This document shows positions 36,506 through 44,603 of a DNA stretch of 64,000 nt, piece after piece. The position numbers and the translations under genes are program-made. Position 1 is the first letter of the stretch; each line of letters starts with the position of its first letter. Below the pieces are notes generated by a model, which saw only the letters and a program-made list of their open reading frames with translations, did not search any database and was not told where the DNA came from. The DNA is taken from the NCBI RefSeq assembly GCF_024506395.1, contig NZ_JANIBO010000001.1:1302001-1366000 (forward strand), written 5' to 3'. Origin of the DNA: Cetobacterium sp. NK01 (GTDB lineage: Bacteria > Fusobacteriota > Fusobacteriia > Fusobacteriales > Fusobacteriaceae).

Positions 36506-36549
36506 AATACTTAAAATATATGCTTTTTAAGGAGAAAAATGTATATTTA

Positions 36550-36590
36550 AAAAGAAAAGGACTTAGATTTTATAAAAAAATCTAAGCCCT
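36550..36590 (-). terminator. Intrinsic terminator
   Basis: On the minus strand a GGCTTAGATTT / AAATCTAAGTCC stem is followed by TTTTCTTTTT; it ends the operon of small secreted proteins. Confidence 0.75.
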
Positions 36591-36607
36591 CAGGGGGTTG
36601 GTGTATA

Positions 36608-36904
36608 TTAATAACCGTAATAAGGTTGTTGAACAGGTCTATAATAATCGTTATGATGATTGTTGTTATTAGCAATGATTCCACCAACAACGGCAGCACC
36701 AACAACAGCAGCACCAATAGCTTCTCTTCTTCTTTTTCTTCTAACAGCAGTTCTAATATCTCTTCTAACTTCTTTTCTAATCTCATTACGTACATGAGCT
36801 CTAACTATTGCACGTTTTACAGCTGGTCTAATAGGTCTATGATATCTAGCAAAAGATGTTGTACATAAAACTACAAGCATCACTAAAGCAAAAATCTTTT
36901 TCAT
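36608..36904 (-). CDS. Small secreted Arg-rich protein with Gly-zipper and His/Tyr tail
   Basis: This 98-residue protein has a signal peptide (about 1-19, ending SFA). Its middle (20-62) is extremely rich in arginine and helical, followed by a GAAVVGAAVVGG glycine-zipper-like stretch (64-76) and a tail of Asn, His, Tyr and Gln ending PYYGY. I do not recognise the family. It could associate with membranes or bind nucleic acid, polyanions or metal; these are guesses. It is the last gene of a three-gene group of small secreted proteins and has GGAGCG as ribosome site. Two other overlapping frames here are low-complexity shadows. Confidence 0.7.
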   Translation of the reverse strand: MKKIFALVMLVVLCTTSFARYHRPIRPAVKRAIVRAHVRNEIRKEVRRDIRTAVRRKRRREAIGAAVVGAAVVGGIIANNNNHHNDYYRPVQQPYYGY

Positions 36905-36906
36905 AA

Positions 36907-37314
36907 TTAATACGCTCCTTTTTTCAACATCTCTAAAAATGTTGAAACTTCATCTTTATTAAAGACAATATAATCTTCTGTTCCAGAAAAATCTAAAATA
37001 AGAACACCCTCTTTTTTATCATAGTGAATATGGTAAAATTGTAAAGCACTCTCTTCTGGATTGTTTGCATTTGCAATGACACCTGGGATTTCGTATCTAG
37101 GTTTTCCATCTTCAATTGCATTTATAAGCACAGATTTTGGAATACCAAAAGTTACAACACCACCATTTTTAGTTTGCAAAGCGAAAAAGGAGTTACTATT
37201 TTGAATAAACATTCCAACTTTATCAGTTGTAGTAGTTACATTATTTTTAACAATATCAGCAGCAAAAATATTTATAGAGGCTAGGATTCCTAAAATTACT
37301 AAAAACTTTTTCAT
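36907..37314 (-). CDS. Small periplasmic protein of unknown function
   Basis: This 135-residue protein has a signal peptide (about 1-18, ending FAA). The mature part is a mixed alpha/beta domain with FALQTKNGGVVTFGIPKSVL and a C-terminal FNKDEVSTFLEMLKKG. Its order of elements matches the neighbouring gene at 37317 (KEKSGEAYVFGL..., FTKDETDKIFKAVKE), so the two are diverged duplicates. It overlaps closely with its neighbours (2-3 bp gaps), giving one operon. No function is suggested by context. Confidence 0.7.
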   Translation of the reverse strand: MKKFLVILGILASINIFAADIVKNNVTTTTDKVGMFIQNSNSFFALQTKNGGVVTFGIPKSVLINAIEDGKPRYEIPGVIANANNPEESALQFYHIHYDKKEGVLILDFSGTEDYIVFNKDEVSTFLEMLKKGAY

Positions 37315-37316
37315 AA

Positions 37317-37709
37317 TTATTTTTCCTCCTTAACAGCTTTAAATATTTTATCTGTTTCATCCTTAGTAAATTCTATTGTAAAATCTTCATAAGTAGGTTT
37401 TACAATTAATTTATTTTCTAATAAGGATACATTATATAATTCAACATCTAATTTATTTTCATCTAAACTATCATAGAATCCTAAAACTTCCTGTTGATTA
37501 TGTCCGTTTTTAACATCTAAAAAAACGTCGTTAGCTAATCCAAAAACATAAGCTTCTCCAGACTTACTAGCTAAAGCTATATATGTAGCACCTTCAACTT
37601 TCTCAAGTTTTAGATCTGGGAAATTCATACTACCATTATCATTTTTAATATCAGCACTAAATAAATTCATAGATATTAAAAAAGAGGCAGCTAATAAAAC
37701 TTTTTTCAT
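37317..37709 (-). CDS. Small periplasmic protein, paralogue of the next gene
   Basis: This 130-residue protein has a signal peptide (about 1-19, ending FSA) and the same layout as the 135-residue neighbour: ATYIALASKSGEAYVFGL in the middle and EFTKDETDKIFKAVKEEK at the end. It is first in the three-gene operon, with AGGAG before the ATG. Family and role unknown. Confidence 0.7.
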   Translation of the reverse strand: MKKVLLAASFLISMNLFSADIKNDNGSMNFPDLKLEKVEGATYIALASKSGEAYVFGLANDVFLDVKNGHNQQEVLGFYDSLDENKLDVELYNVSLLENKLIVKPTYEDFTIEFTKDETDKIFKAVKEEK

Positions 37710-37816
37710 TTTAAACTCCTCTAAAATTTGTTACTTAAAACCTAGAGTATAGTAACACATATTCCTTAAATTGAGGATTTGAAAAAAGATTGTTAAAATT
37801 TGGTATTAAAATTCAA

Positions 37817-39238
37817 TTATTTTATAATTAAGCTAAGTTGTGAAAGTTCAAAACTATCATCTAAGAAACATGCTCTATTTATTTTAATTAAAGGTATATT
37901 TAATTTAAAATTTTGTAGGTCGTCTATAGTTAGAATATAGTCAACTTGAAAAACATCTTCTAAGAGAGAGTTTATCTCATAACTTTCAATTATTTCAACA
38001 ACTTCAATATAAGAGAAGTTTTTTAAATATTTTAAAAGCAATTTTGCATACATATGGTCAAATGTATCATCGACAATAGCTACTCTTTTATACTTATCTC
38101 GATCTAAGATATTGTTATTTTGATGTTTTTTTAAAATTATAGCAAGATGTAGTATATCTTCTAAATAAAACTTTGGAAAAATACTATGGATAATCTCCTT
38201 TAATGCCTTAAAAGTTTCTTTTTGAAGTTTATTAAAAGAGTAAACCTCTTTATTTTCATAGAAGTTATATTTACTTTTAAAATAACCCACTCTCAGTACA
38301 TTAGAAACTCTCATTTTAGTTTCTAAATTGTTATTAAAATCTATATTAAAATTTTCTTTAATCTTTTCCATAAAAATTTTAGTGTAGTCATCGGGAACTT
38401 CATATCTTTTAATATCTAGATAAAATAGTGTTTCAATAACTGAATCTAATTCATAAGATTTTAAATAGTCTAGTCCTCTCATCTTTAAAAACTTTAAAGT
38501 TTTTTCATAGTTTTCATGATAAGTAACTTTTTTAGGGGAGAAATATTCCTCTTCAAAATCGATCTTATTCTCTCTTGTTGAGTTAACTAAAAGTATAGCA
38601 ACTATTTTATAAAAATCCTCAGGAACTAAAGTAACTGAGATACTATTTAAAAGTCTTAAAACAAAGTTTTTATTATATTCGATTAAATCTTCATGAATAT
38701 ATTTAGATATCAAATCAGTAAAATGTTTATGGTTAATATTTTTATTAATTAAATATTTACTTAAGTAGATTGCAAAAAGTTCTCTTATTTTAGCTTCATT
38801 TCCTCTTAAAAATATTCCTCTACCAGAAATACTTTCTATCTTTATTCCTTCAGATTCTAGATAACTTTTAATATCTCTTAAATCATAGTTTAGAGTTCTT
38901 CTAGTAGTTTGAACTATATCTGTGTTGATATTTAAGTTAAGGGTGTTTTCAAAAAAAAGTTGAAGTAAAAGATAATCTTTTCTTTCAGTTACAGATAGTG
39001 GAGCAAACTGTAAAATATCTTTAATTTTATTTATAGAACAAGAGTTTAAAAAGAAAAAATCTTTAATTTTTTGGATACCTTGAATTTTATTGATAGTTAA
39101 AAAATCATTGATAATGTTTATATTGTTATCAATGGAACGTTTTTTTATATGCAGTATTTTTTCTAAATCTGAATAGCTAAATTTATTTAAAGAAAAAAAT
39201 AGACTTAGTATATGTAGAGACTTTTTATTTAAAAACAT
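37817..39238 (-). CDS. Mga/PRD-like transcriptional regulator
   Basis: This 473-residue protein has an N-terminal helix-turn-helix (about 8-40, FSYSDLEKILHIKKRSIDNNINIIN), a second winged-helix-like part (TTRRTLNYDLRDIKSYLESEGIKIESISGRGIFLRG, quoted by its ends TTRRTLNYD and GRGIFLRG), and a long helical PRD-like region, closing with an EIIB-like part (VDYILTIDDL). This is the general build of Mga/BglG-type regulators controlled by PTS phosphorylation. It is related in plan to the regulators at 60855 and 62338. Targets are unknown; the small secreted protein genes on each side are candidates. Confidence 0.7.
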   Translation of the reverse strand: MFLNKKSLHILSLFFSLNKFSYSDLEKILHIKKRSIDNNINIINDFLTINKIQGIQKIKDFFFLNSCSINKIKDILQFAPLSVTERKDYLLLQLFFENTLNLNINTDIVQTTRRTLNYDLRDIKSYLESEGIKIESISGRGIFLRGNEAKIRELFAIYLSKYLINKNINHKHFTDLISKYIHEDLIEYNKNFVLRLLNSISVTLVPEDFYKIVAILLVNSTRENKIDFEEEYFSPKKVTYHENYEKTLKFLKMRGLDYLKSYELDSVIETLFYLDIKRYEVPDDYTKIFMEKIKENFNIDFNNNLETKMRVSNVLRVGYFKSKYNFYENKEVYSFNKLQKETFKALKEIIHSIFPKFYLEDILHLAIILKKHQNNNILDRDKYKRVAIVDDTFDHMYAKLLLKYLKNFSYIEVVEIIESYEINSLLEDVFQVDYILTIDDLQNFKLNIPLIKINRACFLDDSFELSQLSLIIK

Positions 39239-39313
39239 TTTTCCACCTTTCTAAATATGATTTTAGTATTATGTAATAATGTATATTCTACAACAAAGTC
39301 CAAATATATACAA

Positions 39314-39340
39314 ATAAAAAAAATGAGCCTAAAGGCTCAA
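39314..39340 (-). terminator. Intrinsic terminator
   Basis: GAGCCT / AGGCTC stem followed on the minus strand by eight T ends the 39346 gene. Confidence 0.7.
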
Positions 39341-39345
39341 ATTAA

Positions 39346-39699
39346 CTATTTTTTAATCTTATCTAACTCTTTTTCAGTTACGAACATTGTATTGTTCTTA
39401 GTTTTTATGTATAAACCGTCTCCAACTCTGTCTAGAGTAACAACTACTTGTCTATCCACATCAAGAATAACACCGTTTTTCTCAAGATCAGCAACAGACA
39501 TTATTTTTCCTTTTCTAGTCATAGCCTTGAAAATATCAGTTTTTCTAACTTTAAAAGTTAAGTTAGGAATTCTAGATTCAAAACTAATTTGGTTTCCTTT
39601 CTCATAAGCTCTTATTTTTGTCATATTTCCATTAACTGAACCAGCTAAAGCAGTTAAGCTTAATGCTGCAGTTAACATAAGCATTTTTAATTTTCTCAA
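39346..39699 (-). CDS. Small secreted protein, tandem duplicate A
   Basis: This 117-residue protein has a signal peptide (about 1-24) and a small basic mature domain (IRAYEKGNQISFESRIPNL, then VRKTDIFKAMTRKGKIMSV, then VDRQVVVTLDRVGDGLY). It is roughly 80% identical to the neighbour at 39881. The promoter (TTGATA-17-TATAAT at 39790-39762) and flanking bases are duplicated too. Function unknown; the family appears to be restricted, and no catalytic motif is visible. Confidence 0.75.
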   Translation of the reverse strand: MRKLKMLMLTAALSLTALAGSVNGNMTKIRAYEKGNQISFESRIPNLTFKVRKTDIFKAMTRKGKIMSVADLEKNGVILDVDRQVVVTLDRVGDGLYIKTKNNTMFVTEKELDKIKK

Positions 39700-39761
39700 T
39701 TTGTATCCTCCTAAAATTCTCTATAAATTAATGTATAAATATCTCTGTAGTGATGATATTT

Positions 39762-39790
39762 ATTATATATGCATGAGAAAAAAATATCAA
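39762..39790 (-). promoter_or_regulatory. Promoter of duplicate A
   Basis: Minus strand TTGATA (39790-39785), 17-bp spacer, TATAAT (39767-39762). AATTTCAAATTGATA around the -35 is the same in the promoter of duplicate B. Confidence 0.65.
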
Positions 39791-39841
39791 TTTGAAATTA
39801 AAGACAAAAAAAATGCTACAAAATTTCAAAAGCAGAAACAA

Positions 39842-39875
39842 TAAAAAAAAAGCTGAACTTTTTAAAGTTCAGCTT
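39842..39875 (-). terminator. Intrinsic terminator
   Basis: AGCTGAACTT / AAGTTCAGCT stem with a nine-T tract on the minus strand ends duplicate B. Confidence 0.85.
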
Positions 39876-39880
39876 GAAAA

Positions 39881-40234
39881 TTATCTTCTTATTTTATCTA
39901 ATTCTCTTTCAGTTACAAACATTGAATGATTTCTAGATTTTATATGTAAACCATCTTTAACTCTATCTAAAGTAACAACTACTTTTCTATCTACATCTAA
40001 AATAATACCATTTCTTTCAAGATCAGCAACAGACATTATTTTTCCGTATCTAGTCATCGCTTTAAAAATATCTACTTTTTTAACTTGGAAACTTAAGTTA
40101 GGAATTCTAGATTCAAATCTAATTTGATTACCCTTTTCATAAGATCTTATTTTTGTCATTTTTCCGTTAACTATACCAGCAAAAGCAGTAAAACTTAAAG
40201 TTGTTGCTAATATAAGCATTTTTAATTTTCTCAA
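39881..40234 (-). CDS. Small secreted protein, tandem duplicate B
   Basis: This 117-residue protein is the sister of the 39346 product: same length, signal peptide, and near-identical segments (KMTKIRSYEKGNQIRFESR, FKAMTRYGKIMSVADLERN). It has its own promoter and terminator, so the two copies are independent transcription units produced by duplication of a whole unit. Differences are spread evenly and mostly conservative (Lys/Arg, Val/Ile), which suggests both are under selection. Confidence 0.75.
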   Translation of the reverse strand: MRKLKMLILATTLSFTAFAGIVNGKMTKIRSYEKGNQIRFESRIPNLSFQVKKVDIFKAMTRYGKIMSVADLERNGIILDVDRKVVVTLDRVKDGLHIKSRNHSMFVTERELDKIRR

Positions 40235-40300
40235 TTGATGTCCTCCTAAAATGTGTATAATAATATATAAAATTTGTTTATATTTTAAGTACTGTATAAT

Positions 40301-40329
40301 ATTATACGACTGTCATAAGAAAATATCAA
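40301..40329 (-). promoter_or_regulatory. Promoter of duplicate B
   Basis: Minus strand TTGATA (40329-40324), 17-bp spacer, TATAAT (40306-40301). Confidence 0.65.
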
Positions 40330-40390
40330 TTTGAAATTTAATGTCAAAAAACATGTATTAAATTTCAATAATTTAGTTATAAATGAAATT

Positions 40391-41362
40391 TTATTTCGTT
40401 AAAAATGTACAACTTTCTCTTTTAATTAAAATAGGATTGAGACTTTTTTGTATAGGCATTTTATAACCAGTTAAAAGATAATCAATAGCTTTTGTCATCA
40501 TAATATCTACAGGATGTTTAATACTAGTTATGTTTAAAGCTGTAGATATAATTGTGTCATCAAAGCTCAAAATAGAGATGTTTTTAGGAATATTTAATCC
40601 TCTTTTTTCTAACTCTTTAGTAAGATTTAAAGCTATGACATCATTTGATGTTATAAAAGCAGTTGGAAATTCATTTAAATTATCTAAAAGTGTAGATAAA
40701 TTTTGAAGATTACTATTTGTAGTGTCAGTTTCAATAAACCATTCATTTAAAAATTTCATTTTTTTCTCTGAAAAAAACTCTTTAATTCCTAAAAGTTTTA
40801 TATTCTTTTTATCAGCTCCAATAAAAGCTATTTTTTTATGATTTAAGCTATAAAGATACTGTGCGGCAATTTTTCCTCCATCTAAAAGTGAAGTGAAAAT
40901 GCATGGATACTGAGGTATTTCAGAATCAATTACCACAAAGTTTTCAGATTGTTTTTTTAAAAACTCCAAATTTTCTCTATCAACAGGAGCTATAATTATA
41001 CCATCTACATTTCGAGCTTGCAAATTTAAAATATGTTCTTTTTCTAAGTTTTTATCTCCTTGAGAGTTTAAAATAATAACTGTATAACCATTTTCTCCAG
41101 CTGCTTTTTCGACATATTTAATCATTTCTAAATAGTAATAGTTAGATAGATCAAAAAGAATAACTCCAATTATTTTAGATGAGTTGCTTCTTAAAGTTTT
41201 AGCACTAGAGTTAGGTTTAAAGCCTTGTTGTAAAATTATTTTTTCCACACGCTCTCGAACTTCAGGATCAACAGTGGGATTTCCATTTACCACTCTTGAG
41301 ACAGTGGGCTGTGAAACTCCAGCTAGTTTAGCTATATCTTTCATTGTTAAATTTTTTTTCAT
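40391..41362 (-). CDS. LacI-family repressor of the GH35/ABC operon
   Basis: This 323-residue repressor has the N-terminal LacI helix-turn-helix (MKDIAKLAGVSQPTVSRVVNG, quoted in part: IAKLAGVSQPTVSRVVNG, about 8-25) and a periplasmic-binding-like effector domain (GVILFDLSNYYYLEMIKYVEKAA, IIIAPVDRENLEF in pieces). The ATG at 41362 is chosen because GGTGG lies just upstream; a longer frame to 41422 would cross the promoter. It is divergent from the GH35 gene, whose promoter holds two palindromic operators, so it probably represses galactosidase and importer in the absence of the sugar. Confidence 0.9.
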   Translation of the reverse strand: MKKNLTMKDIAKLAGVSQPTVSRVVNGNPTVDPEVRERVEKIILQQGFKPNSSAKTLRSNSSKIIGVILFDLSNYYYLEMIKYVEKAAGENGYTVIILNSQGDKNLEKEHILNLQARNVDGIIIAPVDRENLEFLKKQSENFVVIDSEIPQYPCIFTSLLDGGKIAAQYLYSLNHKKIAFIGADKKNIKLLGIKEFFSEKKMKFLNEWFIETDTTNSNLQNLSTLLDNLNEFPTAFITSNDVIALNLTKELEKRGLNIPKNISILSFDDTIISTALNITSIKHPVDIMMTKAIDYLLTGYKMPIQKSLNPILIKRESCTFLTK

Positions 41363-41449
41363 AGAACCACCTTTCAAAAGTATTGAGAACTCAATTAAAG
41401 TATTTTTTTTGGAATTTGTCAAACAATTTTTAAAAAAACTATATTACTC

Positions 41450-41502
41450 TTGACAAAAACGTATTCATAGAATACACTCGTATCAAGAATACGTATTCTT
41501 GA
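41450..41502 (+). promoter_or_regulatory. Promoter with two LacI-type operators before the GH35 gene
   Basis: The promoter is TTGACA (41450-41455), 17 bp, TACACT (41473-41478). Operator 1, GTATTC-ATA-GAATAC (41461-41475), lies within the spacer. Operator 2 is a perfect 20-bp palindrome TCAAGAATACGTATTCTTGA (41483-41502) just downstream of the -10. Both have the central LacI-family character, and operator 2 has the CG centre. Confidence 0.8.
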
Positions 41503-41532
41503 AAAAGGAAAAGGTATTGATAGGGAGGAGAA

Positions 41533-43290
41533 ATGAGATTTGTAGAGGAAAATATAGAGATAGATGGGGAAAAAACCCTTCTAATATCTGGAGCTATTCA
41601 TTATTTTAGAACTTTACCTGAACAGTGGGAGGATCGATTTGAGAAGATTGCAGCAGCAGGTTTCAACTGTATAGAAACCTATGTACCTTGGAATTTACAT
41701 GAACCTAAAGAGAAGGAGTATAATTTTTCAGGAATGCTAGATCTTGAGAGATTCTTAGAGTTAGCTGATAAAAAAGGACTTTACGTTATTTTAAGACCGT
41801 CTCCATACATATGTGCAGAGTGGGAATTTGGAGGATTGCCTGCATGGCTTTTAAAATATTCTGGAATAAGGCTTAGAACAATGGATTTAACATATATTGA
41901 AAAAGTTGACAGATACTACGATGTATTAATTCCTAAATTTACAAAATATCTTTCTACAAATGGCGGTCCTATAATAGCTGTTCAAATTGAAAATGAGTAT
42001 GGAAGTTATGGAAATGACCATAAGTATTTAAGTTATTTAGAGGAAGCTTTAATAAAAAGAGGAGTAAATGTGCCTTTATTTACTTCAGATGGACCAACAC
42101 ACTGGATGTTATCAGGAGGAACACTTCCTCATATTTGGAAAACAATAAACTTTGGTTCAAAGACAGAGGAATCATTTGAACTATTTAAAAAATATCAAAG
42201 TAATATGCCTAAAATGGTTATGGAGTTTTGGATTGGATGGTTTGATCATTGGGGTCAAGAGCATATAACTAGAAAAGGTGAAGAGGTGGCAGAGGAGTTT
42301 AAGTATATGTTAGAAAATAATATATCTGTAAACTTCTATATGTTCCATGGAGGAACTAATTTTGGCTTTATGAATGGAGCAAACTATCATGATGAGCAAC
42401 GTTGCACAGTAACAAGTTACGATTATGATGCTCTTTTAACTGAGGCTGGAGATTTAACTAAAAAATACCATTTAGTAAAGGACACTATTGATGGATTAAA
42501 AGGAAAAATAAATATTAAAAAACATAAAAATTACAAAGAGTATGAAGTAAAAGATTCAAAAAAAATAGCTTGTGGAAAAGTAGAGTTTAAGAGAAGTGCA
42601 TCTCTTTGGAATAATTTAAATATACTATCTAAACACTATACTTCACCATATGTAAAAACTATGGAGGAGTTAGATCAAGATTATGGTTTTATACTTTATA
42701 AGACAAAAGTTAAAGGAATTATTGAAAATATGCCACTTACTTTACAAGAGGTTAGAGATAGAGCTCTAATCTATTTAAACGGGGAGTTTAAAGGAGTTAT
42801 TGATAGAAATAATAAACAAGAGATAATATTGAACTGTGAAAAAGAGGAATCAACATTGGAGATCTTAGTTGAGAATATGGGAAGAATCAACTATGGGCCT
42901 CTATTAAAAGATAGTAAAGGTATAACAGAGGGAGTTAGACTTGATAGACAGTTTCTATTTAACTGGGAAATTTATACAATACCACTAGATAACATATCTA
43001 GTTTAAATTTTGAAGAGAATATTAAAGATGTTAAAAATCACCCAAGATTCTTTAAAGGAATTTTTAATGTATCTGAGATTGGAGATACTTTCTTAGATTT
43101 TACAGGATGGGAAAAGGGTGTTGTATATATAAATGGATTTAACTTAGGAAGATACTGGAGTGAAGGACCTCAAAAGAGATTATATGTTCCATCCCCTATT
43201 TTAAAAGAGGGTGAGAACGAAGTTGTTATCTTTGAACTTCATAGTAATGGAGAAACTATGGAGCTTTTTGCAGAAGCTAAACTTTTTTAA
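41533..43290 (+). CDS. GH35 beta-galactosidase, cytoplasmic
   Basis: This 585-residue glycoside hydrolase family 35 enzyme releases terminal beta-galactose. The TIM barrel covers about 1-320 with acid/base E155 in IENEYG and nucleophile E231 in VMEFWIGWFDHWG; FHGGTNFG follows. The C-terminal jelly-roll domains end with GWEKGVVYINGFNLGRYW. Its length matches short bacterial GH35 enzymes. There is no signal peptide, so it acts on an imported galactoside, consistent with the ABC importer that follows in the same operon. Likely substrates are beta-1,3- or 1,4-galactosides from host glycans; this is inference. Confidence 0.93.
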   Translation: MRFVEENIEIDGEKTLLISGAIHYFRTLPEQWEDRFEKIAAAGFNCIETYVPWNLHEPKEKEYNFSGMLDLERFLELADKKGLYVILRPSPYICAEWEFGGLPAWLLKYSGIRLRTMDLTYIEKVDRYYDVLIPKFTKYLSTNGGPIIAVQIENEYGSYGNDHKYLSYLEEALIKRGVNVPLFTSDGPTHWMLSGGTLPHIWKTINFGSKTEESFELFKKYQSNMPKMVMEFWIGWFDHWGQEHITRKGEEVAEEFKYMLENNISVNFYMFHGGTNFGFMNGANYHDEQRCTVTSYDYDALLTEAGDLTKKYHLVKDTIDGLKGKINIKKHKNYKEYEVKDSKKIACGKVEFKRSASLWNNLNILSKHYTSPYVKTMEELDQDYGFILYKTKVKGIIENMPLTLQEVRDRALIYLNGEFKGVIDRNNKQEIILNCEKEESTLEILVENMGRINYGPLLKDSKGITEGVRLDRQFLFNWEIYTIPLDNISSLNFEENIKDVKNHPRFFKGIFNVSEIGDTFLDFTGWEKGVVYINGFNLGRYWSEGPQKRLYVPSPILKEGENEVVIFELHSNGETMELFAEAKLF

Positions 43291-43303
43291 GGAGGGTAAA
43301 AAA

Positions 43304-44587
43304 ATGAAAAGATATTTAAAGGTTTTAGGAATGGGGACAATGTTATTTATGGCTGCTTGTGGTGATGGGGAAAAGAAAGAGGTAGCTAAGACAGAGGATA
43401 AAAAAGTTGAACTGACTTTTGTAACATATTCAGGAACTGGAGAAGAGTACATGATGGATACAAATAGTCTTTCAGAAGCATATAAAAAGATCGCTCCAAA
43501 TGTGACAATAAAAATGGAGAAAATACCAGCAACAGAGTATGACAATACAATGAAAATAAGAAACTCAGCTCAAAAACTTCCAGATATATTCCCAGTAAGG
43601 GTTGTAACTATGGAAAGTTTTAAAAGTGTGCTACTTCCTTTAAATGGAACAGAAGCTGCAAAGGTAAATAAATTTGCTAAAGATTTTGAAATAGATGGAA
43701 ATATCTATGGATTGCCTATGTATGGATTTAATGAGTTTGTTTACTATAGAAAAAGTGTATTTAATGAATTAGGATTAGAGATACCAACGACTTGGGGAGA
43801 GTTTGTAGCTTTATCTGCAAAGATTAAAGAAAATGGAGTTTATACACCAATGGCACTAGGGGCTAAAGACTCTTGGACAACATATCCTTTTAATGAGTTT
43901 ATGCCATTTTTAGTACCAGGAGGTAACGATATTTGGAGCAAAATGGCAGTGGAAAAAGATCCGTTTTCACCAGGAAAGCCATTTTATACAGCTTATGATA
44001 TGTTAGATAAATATTATAATACAAAACCTTTTGGAGAGGATCCACTAGGGTATGGTTGGGACCAAGAAAAAAGTATGTTTGCTTCTAAAAAAGCAGCTAT
44101 GTTAGCTTCAGGGCAGTGGTTTTATATGGATTTAGAAAAGGAGATGTCTAAAGAGACGTTAGAGGATATAGGGGTATTTGTGCTACCAGCTCGTGAAACA
44201 AAAGATGAACCATTTAGATACCTAGTTTCAGCAGAGGTATTTTTATCAATTCCAAAATATAGTAAAAATGCAGATGAAGCTAAAAAATTCTTAGACTGGT
44301 TCTTTACAAGTGACTACTATAAAGAGTATGTGACTTATATGAATGTGTTACCAGCTGTAGAGGGTGTAAAAGGTAGAGAGAGCATGTTCAATGTAGCTAT
44401 AGCAAATATTCCAAATCCAGAGGTTGTACTTCAAAAAGGTGGAGATGAAAGATTTAGAAAAATAGCTAACTATATCTCTTTTGATGTTAAAAGAATGGGA
44501 CAAGAGATGATTCAAGGAGTTAACTTTACAGAGTACATGAATGAGTTTAATAAAAGATGGACAGAAGCTCAAGAAAATACAAAGTAG
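43304..44587 (+). CDS. ABC importer sugar-binding lipoprotein
   Basis: This 427-residue lipoprotein has lipobox MAAC (about 16-19) and the type 1 extracellular sugar-binding fold (YSGTGEEYMMDTNSLSEAYKKIAPN in part, then KLPDIFPVRVV, then AAMLASGQWFYMDL). It captures the galactoside for the two permeases that follow. The start ATG at 43304 has GGAGGG upstream; an in-frame start at 43211 lies inside the GH35 gene and is rejected. 13 bp separate it from the GH35 stop. Confidence 0.9.
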   Translation: MKRYLKVLGMGTMLFMAACGDGEKKEVAKTEDKKVELTFVTYSGTGEEYMMDTNSLSEAYKKIAPNVTIKMEKIPATEYDNTMKIRNSAQKLPDIFPVRVVTMESFKSVLLPLNGTEAAKVNKFAKDFEIDGNIYGLPMYGFNEFVYYRKSVFNELGLEIPTTWGEFVALSAKIKENGVYTPMALGAKDSWTTYPFNEFMPFLVPGGNDIWSKMAVEKDPFSPGKPFYTAYDMLDKYYNTKPFGEDPLGYGWDQEKSMFASKKAAMLASGQWFYMDLEKEMSKETLEDIGVFVLPARETKDEPFRYLVSAEVFLSIPKYSKNADEAKKFLDWFFTSDYYKEYVTYMNVLPAVEGVKGRESMFNVAIANIPNPEVVLQKGGDERFRKIANYISFDVKRMGQEMIQGVNFTEYMNEFNKRWTEAQENTK

Positions 44588-44603
44588 TTGTTAGGAGTAA
44601 AGT

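Noticed and set aside
36547-36868. Two overlapping frames, Leu/Glu-rich on the minus strand and Ser/Asn-rich on the plus strand
   Set aside because: They are low-complexity shadows of the Arg-rich secreted protein gene, which has the signal peptide and ribosome site.
41363-41422. Longer LacI start at 41422
   Set aside because: It crosses the intergenic promoter region; the ATG at 41362 matches LacI-family N termini and has a ribosome site.
43211-43303. Longer start of the sugar-binding lipoprotein inside the GH35 gene
   Set aside because: It would bury the lipoprotein signal peptide; the ATG at 43304 has GGAGGG and gives a proper lipobox at residue 19.
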